A stretch of DNA of 64,000 nt from assembly GCF_020447315.1 (NCBI RefSeq), contig NZ_JAJADQ010000010.1:160659-224658 (forward strand), given 5' to 3'. Source of the DNA: Hymenobacter nitidus. GTDB lineage: Bacteria; Bacteroidota; Bacteroidia; Cytophagales; Hymenobacteraceae. Below are positions 9,110-17,715 of the stretch, one piece after another. The notes under the pieces were generated by a model. That model was not told where the DNA came from. It made no database searches and saw only the letters and a program-made list of their open reading frames with translations. The stretch's first letter is position 1, and the number at the start of each line of letters is the position of its first letter. The position numbers were made by a program, and so were the translations under genes.

Positions 9110-10297
9110 TTAAATTTTGCTTTCTGCTTTCTTCTCCCACTTCTGCTGCCACTTCGGATAGTCCTTGGTCAGCAGCTTCTGCGGCCAGTTGCTGGCGTAC
9201 ACGTAGCCCGCCCGGCGCTCATTCTCAATCTCACTGAGCTTGCTGTGCTTCTGCCCGTCGCGGCCTACGTAGATGGGCTGGTTGGTTTCCAGGTCGTAGA
9301 AGCGGGCCCACACCACGCCGCCGGCCTCGGGCACAATCACCCGGTCGCGGCCGCTGGGCTGGCTGGCATCCACGATTTCCTTCATCACGAAGCCGTCCAT
9401 CTTCACCTGCTGCAGCCAAGCCACGGCCGCTTCTATCGACTTGCGGACTTCCGGCGAAGGATTGTCGAGGCTCATCAGAAACTGCACGATGCCCACGCTT
9501 TCCATGCCGCTGAGCGAGGCCAATTCGAAGGCCCGGGCCTTCACCGGCAGCAGGGTTCGGCGGTCGTGCTGGGCGCACCAAGCCGTGAGCTTGCCGCGCT
9601 GCACGTACTGGGTTTTCAGGATGCAGCTCACGCCGCGCTCCACGGCCTGCCGGGCGGCGGGGGCCAGACTCTGGTCGAGGGCGGCATAGTCGGCTTTGCC
9701 CTCGGCCACGGCCTTGAGCAGGGTCAGCACCCGCACCATGGCGTTGTCGTTGTAGGTAATCTGGGCCCGGTAGCCGCTGCTGTCGGGGTAAAACTGCGGG
9801 AAGCCGCCGTTTTTATGCTGCATTTTGAGCAGGTAGCGGATACCCTTTTCGGCGCTCTGGCGGTAAGCCGCGTTACCGGTGGCTTTGTAAGCCTTGGCCA
9901 GGTACTCTATTTCCCGGGTCGTGGCGTTGTTGTCGATGGTGGCGTCCTTGCGGTTGCCATCGGCCAGGGTGGCGGCTTTCAGGGCGGCGCTGAGCGGAGC
10001 CTTGTAGTCCACCTTTTTCTCCTTCACCGCCTTGGGCCAGCCCCCGATGCTGCGCTGGTAGACCAGCATTTTTTCGGCGGTGGTATCAATGGTTTCGGCC
10101 AGCTTTCCGCCCATTTTCAGAGTTTCGGAAGCCGAAGCCGCGTGGCGGATGACGGGCAGGCGGTTGACGGCGGCCTGCATGGCCGGGACGTTGCCCGGGC
10201 CACGCAGAGCCACCGTCAAGTGCTGGGCGTCGGCCGGGGAAACCTCTCCCAAAATTGCCCCTGCCAGCACCAGCATTGCCTTTTTATACCCTTTCAT
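9110..10297 (-). CDS. Pectate lyase, polysaccharide lyase family 10
   Basis: Exported endo-pectate lyase of about 395 residues that cleaves polygalacturonate by beta-elimination, giving unsaturated ends. The signal peptide runs to about SPADA. PL10 landmarks in order: QRSIGGWPK, TIDNNATTREIEYLAKAY, GGFPQFYPD, ITYNDNAMVRVL, WCAQHD, ARAFELASLSGMES and WARFYDLETNQPIYVGRDG. The frame begins with GTG-ATG; the ATG at 10297 is chosen. It stands between kdgF and uxaB in the catabolic train, so the depolymerase and the enzymes that use its products are made together. Confidence 0.92.
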   Translation of the reverse strand: MKGYKKAMLVLAGAILGEVSPADAQHLTVALRGPGNVPAMQAAVNRLPVIRHAASASETLKMGGKLAETIDTTAEKMLVYQRSIGGWPKAVKEKKVDYKAPLSAALKAATLADGNRKDATIDNNATTREIEYLAKAYKATGNAAYRQSAEKGIRYLLKMQHKNGGFPQFYPDSSGYRAQITYNDNAMVRVLTLLKAVAEGKADYAALDQSLAPAARQAVERGVSCILKTQYVQRGKLTAWCAQHDRRTLLPVKARAFELASLSGMESVGIVQFLMSLDNPSPEVRKSIEAAVAWLQQVKMDGFVMKEIVDASQPSGRDRVIVPEAGGVVWARFYDLETNQPIYVGRDGQKHSKLSEIENERRAGYVYASNWPQKLLTKDYPKWQQKWEKKAESKI

Positions 10298-10329
10298 CAC
10301 GTTATGTCGTCAGGTGGGTTGCCCCGGTT

Positions 10330-10680
10330 CTATACAAAATCTTCGCGCATCGGCGAGAAGGCATCCAGCAGCACGCCAGCCTCCAGGCACACCACGCCGT
10401 GCCACACGTCGGAGGGCACGTAAAAGGCGTCGCCGGCGCGCAGCACCTGCTTTTCCTCGCCCAGCGTCACTTCAAACACGCCGCTCTGGATGTAGCTCTG
10501 CTGCACGTGCACGTGGTGGTGCAGGGCCCCCACCCCGCCGGTTTCGAAAGTCACCTTCACCAGCATCATCTGCGCGTCGTAGGAGATGATGCGGCGGCGC
10601 ATGCCGGGCCCAACGTCGGTCCAGACGGCATCCTGCTCGGTAATAAAGCTGGCCGGAGGTTGCTGAGTGGCAGTTGTCAT
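10330..10680 (-). CDS. kdgF: KdgF-type cupin, unsaturated uronate linearisation
   Basis: A single-domain cupin of 116 residues. KdgF turns cyclic 4,5-unsaturated galacturonate into the linear 5-keto-4-deoxyuronate used by KduI. The metal-ligand pattern is visible: His54, His56 and Gln61 in the first cupin motif (ALHHHVHVQQSY) and His94 in the second (VPSDVWHG). The C-terminal FSPMREDFV is typical of KdgF. It lies between kduI (27 bp upstream) and the PL10 lyase (32 bp downstream). No signal peptide, so it acts in the cytoplasm. Confidence 0.88.
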   Translation of the reverse strand: MTTATQQPPASFITEQDAVWTDVGPGMRRRIISYDAQMMLVKVTFETGGVGALHHHVHVQQSYIQSGVFEVTLGEEKQVLRAGDAFYVPSDVWHGVVCLEAGVLLDAFSPMREDFV

Positions 10681-10707
10681 AAGCTGAAATCGTGGCGGGC
10701 AAACAGA

Positions 10708-11538
10708 TTAGCGGAGCTGGTCGAGGGCTACGGCGTCCATGTCGGTGTACTCCCGGTTTTCGCCGGCCATACCCCAGATAAAGGCGTAGTTGGAGCTGCC
10801 ACAGCCGGTGTGAATTGACCACGGCGGCGAGAGGATAGCCTGCTCGTTGCTCACCCACAGCGGACGGGTTTCGTTGGGCTCCCCCATCATGTGCAGCACG
10901 CGCTGGCCGGCGGGCATGTTGAAATAGAGGTAAGCCTCCATGCGCCGGTCGTGGGTGTGCGAGGGCATCGTGTTCCATACCGAGCCGGTTTTGAGCTGGG
11001 TGAGGCCCATCACCAGCTGGCAGCTCTGAATGCCTTCCGCGTAGATATACTTGTAAATCGTGCGCTGATTGGCCGTTTCCACGGCGCCCATTTCCACGGG
11101 CGTGGCGTCGGCCTGGGTTTTGAGCGTGGTCGGGTGCTGGGCGTGGGCCGGGGCCGACAGCAGGTAGTAGCGCGCCGGCTCATCGGCTGAGGAACTCAGA
11201 AACTGTACGTCCTGCGCGCCTTTGCCCACGTAGAGGCAGTCCTGGTTGCCCAGCTCGTAGGTCGTGCCATCCACGGTCACCTGCCCGGCGCCGCCCACGT
11301 TGAGGATGCCCAGCTCCCGGCGCTCCAGGAAGTAGTCGGCCTTCAGATTCGGGGGACAGGGCAAGGCCAGGGGCTTGTCGGTCGGCACGGCACCGCCCAC
11401 AATCATCCGGTCGTAGTGCGTATAGACCAGGGTAATATCATCAGCCACAAACAGGCGCTCAATCAGGAAATGCTCCCGCAGTTCGGTGGTGTTCATGCCC
11501 GCAGTTTCGCGGGGGCTGACGGCATATCGTTGGGTCAT
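10708..11538 (-). CDS. kduI: 5-dehydro-4-deoxy-D-glucuronate isomerase
   Basis: Isomerises 5-keto-4-deoxyuronate (DKI) to 2,5-diketo-3-deoxygluconate. The 276 residues align along their whole length with E. coli KduI as remembered: FLIERLFVADDITLVYTHYDR, YFLERRELGILNVGGAG, and the metal-site stretch MPSHTHDRRMEAYLYFNMP. The ATG at 11538 is kept because E. coli KduI has a similarly long N-terminus before the first conserved block. It lies between kduD and kdgF, completing the unsaturated branch. Confidence 0.95.
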   Translation of the reverse strand: MTQRYAVSPRETAGMNTTELREHFLIERLFVADDITLVYTHYDRMIVGGAVPTDKPLALPCPPNLKADYFLERRELGILNVGGAGQVTVDGTTYELGNQDCLYVGKGAQDVQFLSSSADEPARYYLLSAPAHAQHPTTLKTQADATPVEMGAVETANQRTIYKYIYAEGIQSCQLVMGLTQLKTGSVWNTMPSHTHDRRMEAYLYFNMPAGQRVLHMMGEPNETRPLWVSNEQAILSPPWSIHTGCGSSNYAFIWGMAGENREYTDMDAVALDQLR

Positions 11539-11547
11539 CGGTGAGGT

Positions 11548-11618
11548 GGTGATGTAGTGAATTGGTGAGTGAATTGGGCTTTGGTGACCTAGAAGAGCGA
11601 AGAACTCACTACATCACC
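11548..11618. repeat. Inverted repeat between kduD and kduI
   Basis: Perfect 13-bp arms (11548-11560 and 11606-11618, GGTGATGTAGTGA and its complement) lie in the 95-bp gap between two cotranscribed genes. Shorter GTGAATT/AATTCAC units sit nearby, so the palindrome is probably a decayed longer one. It has no U-tract and is unlikely to be a simple terminator. Confidence 0.65.
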
Positions 11619-11633
11619 AAGTTGCTAATTCAC

Positions 11634-12404
11634 CTATCGGCCCATCCAGCCGCCGTCGACGGTAAGGATGGTGCCGTGGATGTAGTCGGCGGCGGCGGAA
11701 GCCAGGAACACCGTGGGGCCTTTAAAGTCGGCGGGGGTGCCCCAGCGGCCGGCCGGAATGCGGCTCAGGATGCTCGTGGAACGGTCCGGGTCGTTGCGCA
11801 GGGCCTCAGTGTTGTCGGTGGCAATGTAGCCGGGCGCAATGGCGTTGACGTTGACGCCGCGGCCGGCCCACTCGTTGGCCAGGGCTTTCACCAGGGAGCC
11901 AATGGCGCCCTTGCTGGCCGCGTAGCCGGGCACGTTGATACCGCCCTGAAAGGTCAAGAGGGAAGCGGTGAAGATGATTTTGCCACTCCCCTGCTCCAGC
12001 ATGCGCCCCCCGATGGCCCGGGCCAGGCGGAAGGGCGCGTCCAGATTAATATGGAGCACCTCGTCCCAGAGCTCATCACTGTGCTCGGCGGCCGGGGCAC
12101 GCTTGATGGTACCGGCGTTGTTGATCAGAATGTCGATGCGGGGAAAATCCTGCTGCACCTTTTCAATGAAAGCATCCAGGGCGGCGCGGCTGCTGAAGTC
12201 GGCCTGGTAGGCGTGAAACTGCCGGCCCAGGGCCTGCACCTGCTGCTCGGTTTCCGAGCCGCTCAGGGCCAGCGTGGCCGATACGCCGATGATGTCGGCG
12301 CCGGCTTCGGCCAGGCCCAGGGCCATAGCCTGCCCGATACCCCGATTGCAGCCCGTGACGATGGCAAGTTTACCGGCAAGGCTGAAGCTGGGGGCAGTAC
12401 TCAT
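11634..12404 (-). CDS. kduD: 2-dehydro-3-deoxy-D-gluconate 5-dehydrogenase (SDR)
   Basis: A 256-residue classical short-chain dehydrogenase that reduces 2,5-diketo-3-deoxygluconate to KDG. The NAD(P) motif TGCNRGIG, the structural NNAG, and the catalytic Ser (FTASLLTFQGG) with Tyr-x3-Lys (GYAASKGA) are all present. The C-terminal HGTILTVDGGWMGR is typical of KduD. It is the first gene of the minus-strand train and diverges from lacI. A near-consensus -7 element (TACCTTCG, minus strand, 12409-12416) lies just in front of it, which would give a very short leader. Confidence 0.92.
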   Translation of the reverse strand: MSTAPSFSLAGKLAIVTGCNRGIGQAMALGLAEAGADIIGVSATLALSGSETEQQVQALGRQFHAYQADFSSRAALDAFIEKVQQDFPRIDILINNAGTIKRAPAAEHSDELWDEVLHINLDAPFRLARAIGGRMLEQGSGKIIFTASLLTFQGGINVPGYAASKGAIGSLVKALANEWAGRGVNVNAIAPGYIATDNTEALRNDPDRSTSILSRIPAGRWGTPADFKGPTVFLASAAADYIHGTILTVDGGWMGR

Positions 12405-12536
12405 AGGGCGAAGGTAGTTTGGTAACTTTTTAGAGAATGACTACTGGTTTGGGGCACTAAGTGCTCAGAAACCGGTTTGATAAGTTTACATGACTGCTCA
12501 GGCAAAAGGAAGAATAGCACAATGTTTATTTGCGCA

Positions 12537-12554
12537 AACGTTATCGGGAACGTT
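12537..12554. promoter_or_regulatory. Predicted operator 1 of the pectin LacI regulator
   Basis: The 18-bp sequence AACGTTATCGGGAACGTT has self-complementary AACGTT ends and a C-G centre, as in LacI-family operators. It lies in the 278-bp region between divergent kduD and lacI, so one site could control both. Near-identical sites occur at 16320-16337 and 21512-21529. Confidence 0.75.
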
Positions 12555-12682
12555 GCCGATAGCGCATTTTGCGGGTAAGCAAAACCGGGATGAGAAGAAA
12601 TTCGGAATAGAACTCTACTTTAGGCCCCGGAATGGCCGCATTCTGAGCATTTCCCACAATTGCACTTTAACAAGCCCATCCC

Positions 12683-13705
12683 TTGGATAACGTTACCATA
12701 AAGGATATTGCCAAGGCCCTGAACCTCTCCACTTCCACGGTATCACGGGCGCTGCGCGGCAGCTATGAGATTAATGCTGAGACCAAACGGCTGGTCATGG
12801 AATACGCCGAGCGGCTCAACTACCGGCCCAACCCGATTGCGCTTAGCTTAAAGGAAAACCGCAGCCGCGCCATCGGCGTCATCGTTCCCCAGATTGCCAA
12901 CTACTTCTTTTCCCAGGCCATCAACGGCATCGAGGCCATTGCCTACAACCGCGGCTACCACGTCATCATTTTCCAGACTCATGAGTCGTACGAGCGGGAG
13001 GTGGTCAACATGCAGCAGGCCGTGTCGCGCCGCGTCGATGGGCTGCTAATTTCACTTTCCAGCGAAACCTCCGACGTCACGCACCTGCGCGAGCTGCAGG
13101 ACCAGGGCATGCCGGTGGTACTCTTCGACCGGGTTTCGTCGGAGCTGAACGCCACGCAGGTCGTCGCCGACAACTTTAAGGGCGCCTTTGAGGCCACCGA
13201 GCACCTGATCTGGTCGGGCCGGCGGCGCATTGCCCACCTCACCATTCCACCGTTTCTGTCCATCACCCAGGAGCGGCTGGCCGGCTACCGCGCCGCCCTG
13301 GAAAAGCACGGCATTCCCTACGACGAAAACCTGATCCGCTACGGCACTTTTGGGCCCGATGAAGTAGGCCCGATGGTAGACGACCTGCTGGCCCTGGAGC
13401 CCCGCCCCGACGCCTTCTTCACGGCCTCCGACCGGCTGGCGGCGGGCTGCCTGGGGGCCCTACAGAAGCGCAACCTGCGCATTCCCGAGGATATAGCCCT
13501 CATTGGCTTCACCAATATGAACGTGGCCGAGCTGCTGGCCCCGCCGATGAGCACGGTGGTGCAGCCGGCCCAGGAAATCGGGCAGGTGGCCGTCGAGCGG
13601 CTGATTGAGCTGATTGAGCGCAAGCAGAAAGCGGCCCCGCCGAGCGTCATCAAAATCCCGACCACGCTCATTGCCCGCGAATCGACCCGCACGGTGGTGA
13701 AGTAG
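12683..13705 (+). CDS. LacI-family transcriptional regulator of the pectin/uronate locus
   Basis: A 340-residue repressor or activator. The N-terminal LacI helix-turn-helix (VTIKDIAKALNLSTSTVSRAL, then the hinge LNYRPNPIALSLKENRS) is followed by a periplasmic-binding-protein-like sensor domain from about residue 65 (IGVIVPQIANYFFSQAINGIE). There is no in-frame ATG; the start is TTG at 12683, set by the first conserved residues NVTIKDIA. Divergent from kduD, with an operator between them. The likely inducer is a uronate intermediate, possibly KDG or KDPG, but that is inference. A half operator (AACGTTACC, 12689-12697) overlaps codons 3-5. Confidence 0.92.
   Translation: MDNVTIKDIAKALNLSTSTVSRALRGSYEINAETKRLVMEYAERLNYRPNPIALSLKENRSRAIGVIVPQIANYFFSQAINGIEAIAYNRGYHVIIFQTHESYEREVVNMQQAVSRRVDGLLISLSSETSDVTHLRELQDQGMPVVLFDRVSSELNATQVVADNFKGAFEATEHLIWSGRRRIAHLTIPPFLSITQERLAGYRAALEKHGIPYDENLIRYGTFGPDEVGPMVDDLLALEPRPDAFFTASDRLAAGCLGALQKRNLRIPEDIALIGFTNMNVAELLAPPMSTVVQPAQEIGQVAVERLIELIERKQKAAPPSVIKIPTTLIARESTRTVVK
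12689..12697. promoter_or_regulatory. Possible half operator inside the lacI start region
   Basis: AACGTTACC matches the left half of the consensus exactly and lies 152 bp from operator 1. It also encodes the conserved Asn-Val-Thr of the protein, so the match may be coincidental. Confidence 0.3.
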
Positions 13706-13726
13706 ATTCCCTACCCCTAGCGTGGC

Positions 13727-13767
13727 AAGAAAAAGTGCGCTGGCTACATGTCGGCGCACTTTTTCTT
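13727..13767. terminator. Bidirectional terminator between convergent lacI and MFS gene
   Basis: Perfect 14-bp arms (13727-13740 and 13754-13767) with GC-rich tips and A/T-rich bases, so either strand gives a stem followed by U residues. It sits between two convergent genes. Confidence 0.9.
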
Positions 13768-13794
13768 TGGCGGCAGCGCCAAAAAGGCCCGAAT

Positions 13795-14988
13795 TCAATC
13801 GGCCGTTTCCAGCGACGAAACCAACCCTATTACCACGATTCCGAGCGTGGCCATCAGGGCAAACGACCAGCGCAAATCGGCAGCCGAGGCAATGAAGCCC
13901 ACCACGGGCGGCACCAGCAGAAAGCCGATGTAGCCCACCGTGGACACGCCCGCAATGGCCGCCCCCGAGCTGAGCGTACTCACCCGCCCCACCATGCTGA
14001 ACACCATCGGCACCACGCACGACACGCCCAGGCCCACCAGCGCGAAGCCCACGGCTGCCGGCAGCGGCAGCGGGAACAGCGCGGCCAGCGCCAAACCCAG
14101 CGTCATGAGCAGGCCGCTAACCCGCAGCAGGGGCTTCACGCCGTAGCGGTTCACGAGCCAATCACCGACGAAGCGGCCGGTGGTCATGGCCACCATATAG
14201 GTAGCAAAGCCGGCGGCGGCCCACTCCCGGGGCGCGTGCACAGCTTTTTCAAAGTATACCCCGCTCCAGTCGTACATCGTACCCTCGCAGGCCATAGAGG
14301 CAAAGCAGATCAGTCCAAACTTGAGCAGGTGCTTGTCGGGCAGGGCAAACCGGGGCCGGGCGGGCTTGTCGGGGTCGGCGGGTGTTGGGGCCAGCTCCAG
14401 GCTGCGCGGAAAAAAGGCCAGCGCCAGGCCCGTCAGCACTATTCCCACGGCCACGAAGTGGTAGTCGGGTGCAATATTGGCCCCAATCAGGACGGCACCC
14501 AGCGCCGCGGCGGCAAAGCCGGCCACGCTCCAAACGCCGTGAAACGTGGCAATAATGGACCGGTCGTAGAGAGCCTGCACGCCCACCGACTGGGCGTTCA
14601 TGGAGATATTGAGCAGGTTACGCGAGGAGCCGAAGCAAAACAGCAGCGCCACCAGCTGCCAGGTTTGGGCCGCGAAGCCCAGCAGACCCAAAGCCACGTT
14701 GTAGAGCACGGCGCCCGTGAGCATAATCTGTCGGCTGCTGAAGCGCTGCAGCAGGTAGCCCGTCACGGGCAGCGTGAGCATCAGGCCCGTGGGCAGGGCC
14801 AGCAGCACGCCGCCCAGTTCCGCCTCGCTCAGCCCCAGCTCGTGTTGAATCGTGGGAATGCGCGAGGCCCAGGTGGCGTAGCCGAAGCCCGACACCAGGA
14901 AAAATACGGTTATAGCCCAGCGGGCCTCTGCTGCTGCGGGTGTTGCGGTTACCTCCGGCTCTTTATCAACCTGTTGTGCTACTCTCAT
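13795..14988 (-). CDS. MFS transporter, YbjJ-like
   Basis: A 397-residue permease with about 12 membrane segments. The N-terminal stretch FGYATWASRIPTIQHELGLS with LGGVLLALPTG is typical of the YbjJ-like group, whose substrates are mostly unknown; some relatives carry sugars. It lies between the LacI gene and the pectinase genes, so it could export or import a pectin product. Terminators on both sides (13727-13767, 15093-15125) make it a separate transcription unit, and no copy of the 18-bp operator precedes it. Family sure, substrate unknown. Confidence 0.8.
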   Translation of the reverse strand: MRVAQQVDKEPEVTATPAAAEARWAITVFFLVSGFGYATWASRIPTIQHELGLSEAELGGVLLALPTGLMLTLPVTGYLLQRFSSRQIMLTGAVLYNVALGLLGFAAQTWQLVALLFCFGSSRNLLNISMNAQSVGVQALYDRSIIATFHGVWSVAGFAAAALGAVLIGANIAPDYHFVAVGIVLTGLALAFFPRSLELAPTPADPDKPARPRFALPDKHLLKFGLICFASMACEGTMYDWSGVYFEKAVHAPREWAAAGFATYMVAMTTGRFVGDWLVNRYGVKPLLRVSGLLMTLGLALAALFPLPLPAAVGFALVGLGVSCVVPMVFSMVGRVSTLSSGAAIAGVSTVGYIGFLLVPPVVGFIASAADLRWSFALMATLGIVVIGLVSSLETAD

Positions 14989-15092
14989 TGCTCATTATCC
15001 AAACCTGACTTTCAGCGGCCGTATACGCTCTTCCTCCCTATCGACTGCCCTATGCTGAGGATTTTTTGTTTACCGACGGCCTTCTACAAAGC

Positions 15093-15125
15093 AAAGCGCC
15101 GCCCGGCTAAGCCGGGCGGCGCTTT
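15093..15125. terminator. Strong hairpin terminator after the T9SS-sorted gene
   Basis: 15-bp perfect arms (15093-15107 and 15111-15125) with a 3-nt loop, GC-rich top and AAAG/CTTT base. It lies 23 bp after the stop of the minus-strand gene at 15148. Confidence 0.9.
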
Positions 15126-15147
15126 GTATTTTACGTGCGGGAGGCTA

Positions 15148-16188
15148 CTACAGCTTTACCACTTTGGACGTGATGCGCTGCTGCCCATCCGAGTACTCGA
15201 CCATGTACATACCGGCCGCCAGCGTCGACAGCCGCACATCGGTACTGGTGGTGTTGGGCTGGGCCGTGAAGGAAGCTACTTTCTGGCCGTTGAAGGAATA
15301 TACGGCTACCGTAGCCCCTTTCGCGGCGGCGGGGTGCGCCACCTGCAGGTTGTCCTGCGCAGGGTTCGGATACACATTCAGGCTCTGCTTGGCCACGGCC
15401 TGCTTGTTGGACAGAGCCGGCTGCCGGCTTTTCAGCGTCACGTTTTTCAGCAGTACGTAGCGGCCTACGCCGCTGCTGCCGGCGCCGAAGTACAGGCGCA
15501 TGGTCAGGGTCTGACCGGCCGTCAGGGTTACGCCGTCAGTACCGTTGAGAGCGAAGCGGAACGTGCTGGGTACCCCGCCTGTGGCGTACTGGGGCAGTAC
15601 GGCGCCGTTCGAGGAGATGCTACCGGTACCGGTGCCAAAGGAGCCGTTGGCGTTGGCGGGCAGCACCCCACCGGGCGTAATAACGGTTGAGTTGTTAATG
15701 GCCGGTCCTTTCGAGCCGGTAATACTGGCGGAGTCGGCGGTGAAGTTGCTCAGCGAGTACATCACCACAATCTTCCCGGCAGCCGTGCTGACCATGGCAG
15801 CATCCAGAATCACGGAGTCGAGGCGGGTAGCGGCAGTAGCGGTGGCCGTGAACTGCTGGTAGAAGGTGCGGCGCGGATTGGCGCCCGGGCCGGGGGTAGG
15901 CGTAGCGTTTGAGCTCCAGCCGCCGCCATTGGCCTGTACGGCGAAAGCCTGCCCGGTAGCGGCCGAATAGGGAGCGTAGGCCGCGGCTCCGGTGGGCACC
16001 TGCCCATCGGAAAGGGTCAGGCGGCGGAACGTGGAAGGCGCGCCCGTGAGGCCGGCCCGCACGGCAGGATTATCCTGGTTGTTGGCCGTCAGCGGCCACT
16101 GTGCGAAACCAGCGGTTTGGGCGGCAGCCTGCTCCGACACGAACAGAGCGGCTAGGAGAGCAAAGCCAGTGAGTAGATTTTTCTTCAT
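15148..16188 (-). CDS. Type IX-secreted protein of unknown function
   Basis: A 346-residue extracellular protein. A signal peptide (MKKNLLTGFALLAALFVSEQAAAQ) is followed by a Gly/Ser/Thr/Ala-rich beta domain of about 230 residues that I do not recognise. A classic type IX sorting domain begins near residue 265 (SLNVYPNPAQDNLQVAHP) and ends GMYMVEYSDGQQRITSKVVKL. Such proteins are exported and attached to the surface or released. An operator-like site (16320-16337) lies 132 bp upstream, which ties it to the pectin regulon. No lyase or hydrolase motif is visible. A carbohydrate-binding or adhesion role is possible but unproven. Confidence 0.82.
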   Translation of the reverse strand: MKKNLLTGFALLAALFVSEQAAAQTAGFAQWPLTANNQDNPAVRAGLTGAPSTFRRLTLSDGQVPTGAAAYAPYSAATGQAFAVQANGGGWSSNATPTPGPGANPRRTFYQQFTATATAATRLDSVILDAAMVSTAAGKIVVMYSLSNFTADSASITGSKGPAINNSTVITPGGVLPANANGSFGTGTGSISSNGAVLPQYATGGVPSTFRFALNGTDGVTLTAGQTLTMRLYFGAGSSGVGRYVLLKNVTLKSRQPALSNKQAVAKQSLNVYPNPAQDNLQVAHPAAAKGATVAVYSFNGQKVASFTAQPNTTSTDVRLSTLAAGMYMVEYSDGQQRITSKVVKL

Positions 16189-16319
16189 ATCGAAGGGTAA
16201 CTGTTGTGGGAATTAAGGTAATGCCAGCGGCCGCGACAAGCCGCGAGCCAACTCGTAAGTGATTCAATTTGCACCCGCAACGGCGGAATGGGAAGCAGAC
16301 GCCGGTTTAAATTTCCGCA

Positions 16320-16337
16320 ATCGTTACCGGGAACGTT
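16320..16337. promoter_or_regulatory. Predicted operator 2 of the pectin LacI regulator
   Basis: ATCGTTACCGGGAACGTT differs by one base from the operator at 21512-21529 and by two from operator 1. It lies 132 bp upstream of the minus-strand T9SS gene and just downstream of the PL1 lyase stop, so it most likely controls the T9SS gene. Confidence 0.7.
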
Positions 16338-16400
16338 GCCAGCCCGGCTTTGCAGGAACGACTTAGGCGGGCAGCACCTACGTTTCGGGCGAAGCCAGCC

Positions 16401-17537
16401 CTAAAGCTTGCCCACTCCGGCGCCCTGCAACACGATTTCCCGCACTTTCGTCGCCTCGTGCAGGGCAGCAGCATACTGGTAAGGCGGCGTAAACGAGCAG
16501 GTGCTGGTGGTGGGCTGCGAGCCGGTGCAGTCCTTATACAAATTGCCCGCGGCGTCCCAGTTGCCCGGCACCGTGCTGTTTTTGGTCGTTACCGGGTTCT
16601 TGGTGTCCTCGAAGTAGTTTTGCTCGACCCGCAGGCAGGCATCCATGCGGCTGTTGATGCCGGTGCCGTACACGTGCTTGTAGTAGTTGTTGAACGCGTG
16701 GCCGGTACCAAAGCGGTAGACCGGTACCCGCTCATGGATGTTATAGTAGTAGTTGTGGTGAAACGTCACTTTCCGGTCACCGGTGTCCTTGTCGGAGTTA
16801 CCGATTAGGTGGGCCTTGTGGTGGTCGTGGAAGTAGTTCCAGGAAATGGTAATGAAGGCGCTGGCGCCCTTGGCGTCAATCAGGCCGTCGTAGAGGTCCT
16901 GATTGGGCTGGGCAATGGGGTCCTGGTTGAAAAACTCGCAGTGGTCAACCCAGATGTTCTGGCTCGTGCCCTGAATCGTGACACAGTCGCCATCATTCAC
17001 CGCCACCTGTGCCCGTTGCTCATCGTTGATTTTGGTGTTGGTGACCGTGGACATGGTGAACTTCAGGTTCTGCACGATAATGTTGCGCTTGCTGCTGATG
17101 TTGAGGCCCACGCCTTCCAGAAAGCCGGCCGTACCCACGCCCAGCAGCGTCTTGTTGGAATTCACATTGATCGAAGCTCCCTGCGTCCCGCCCGAAATCG
17201 TGCCGGCAATGGTGATGATGAGCGGCTCACTGCTTTTGGCGTATTCCGTCAGCTCGGCCAGGGTAGTCGCAGCCACCGTGCGCCCGGCGGCCCCACCGGT
17301 CGTGCCGCCGTTTTCGGTAGCAAAGCCAATCAGGCCGTAGCCGCTACGTTGGCCGCCGGGGCTGGCGGGCGCAGCACTGCCCACGGGGGCGGCGCTGCTG
17401 CCCGCGGGGAGCGGCTTTTTCACGCAGGCCTGCAGGTTCAGCAGCAAGCCAGCCGTAAGGGCCGGCAGCGCGAAGGCCGTAATGCGTTTACGCAGGAAAC
17501 TACGCCCGGCGGCCGGGCAAATCGGAGACTGTTTCAC
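16401..17537 (-). CDS. Pectate lyase lipoprotein, PL1 family
   Basis: Surface or periplasmic pectate lyase with a parallel beta-helix fold. Family blocks: NIWVDHCEF, YDGLIDAKGASAFITISWNYF, DHHKAHLIGNSD and the catalytic-Arg region ERVPVYRFGTGHAFNNYY. The GTG at 17537 is chosen because it gives a lipoprotein signal (basic FLRKR, hydrophobic core, lipobox LNLQAC with Cys about residue 38). The open frame runs up to 17624, but that extension adds a second hydrophobic stretch and looks untranslated. The gap back to the GH105 gene is 178 bp. Family certain, start uncertain. Confidence 0.9.
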   Translation of the reverse strand: MKQSPICPAAGRSFLRKRITAFALPALTAGLLLNLQACVKKPLPAGSSAAPVGSAAPASPGGQRSGYGLIGFATENGGTTGGAAGRTVAATTLAELTEYAKSSEPLIITIAGTISGGTQGASINVNSNKTLLGVGTAGFLEGVGLNISSKRNIIVQNLKFTMSTVTNTKINDEQRAQVAVNDGDCVTIQGTSQNIWVDHCEFFNQDPIAQPNQDLYDGLIDAKGASAFITISWNYFHDHHKAHLIGNSDKDTGDRKVTFHHNYYYNIHERVPVYRFGTGHAFNNYYKHVYGTGINSRMDACLRVEQNYFEDTKNPVTTKNSTVPGNWDAAGNLYKDCTGSQPTTSTCSFTPPYQYAAALHEATKVREIVLQGAGVGKL

Positions 17538-17715
17538 AAGTGGAATACACAGAAGGGAAGAGGAAATCCGGCTCCGGCATGCCAGAAATGGCAGTGGGGC
17601 GGCGTAAAAAACGGGAAAGCGCAAACCGGTCGTTGGCCGCTCCGGCCGCTTCCCGGGCGGGAAGCGGCCCGAACTTTCCTCACCACGAGGCCAACGTCCG
17701 ATCTGCGCTCTGCGC

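Noticed and set aside
13735..15690. 651-codon plus-strand open frame
   Set aside because: It lies antisense to a clear MFS gene and a T9SS protein gene, is very rich in Gln, Arg and His, and shows no domain; a GC-driven shadow.
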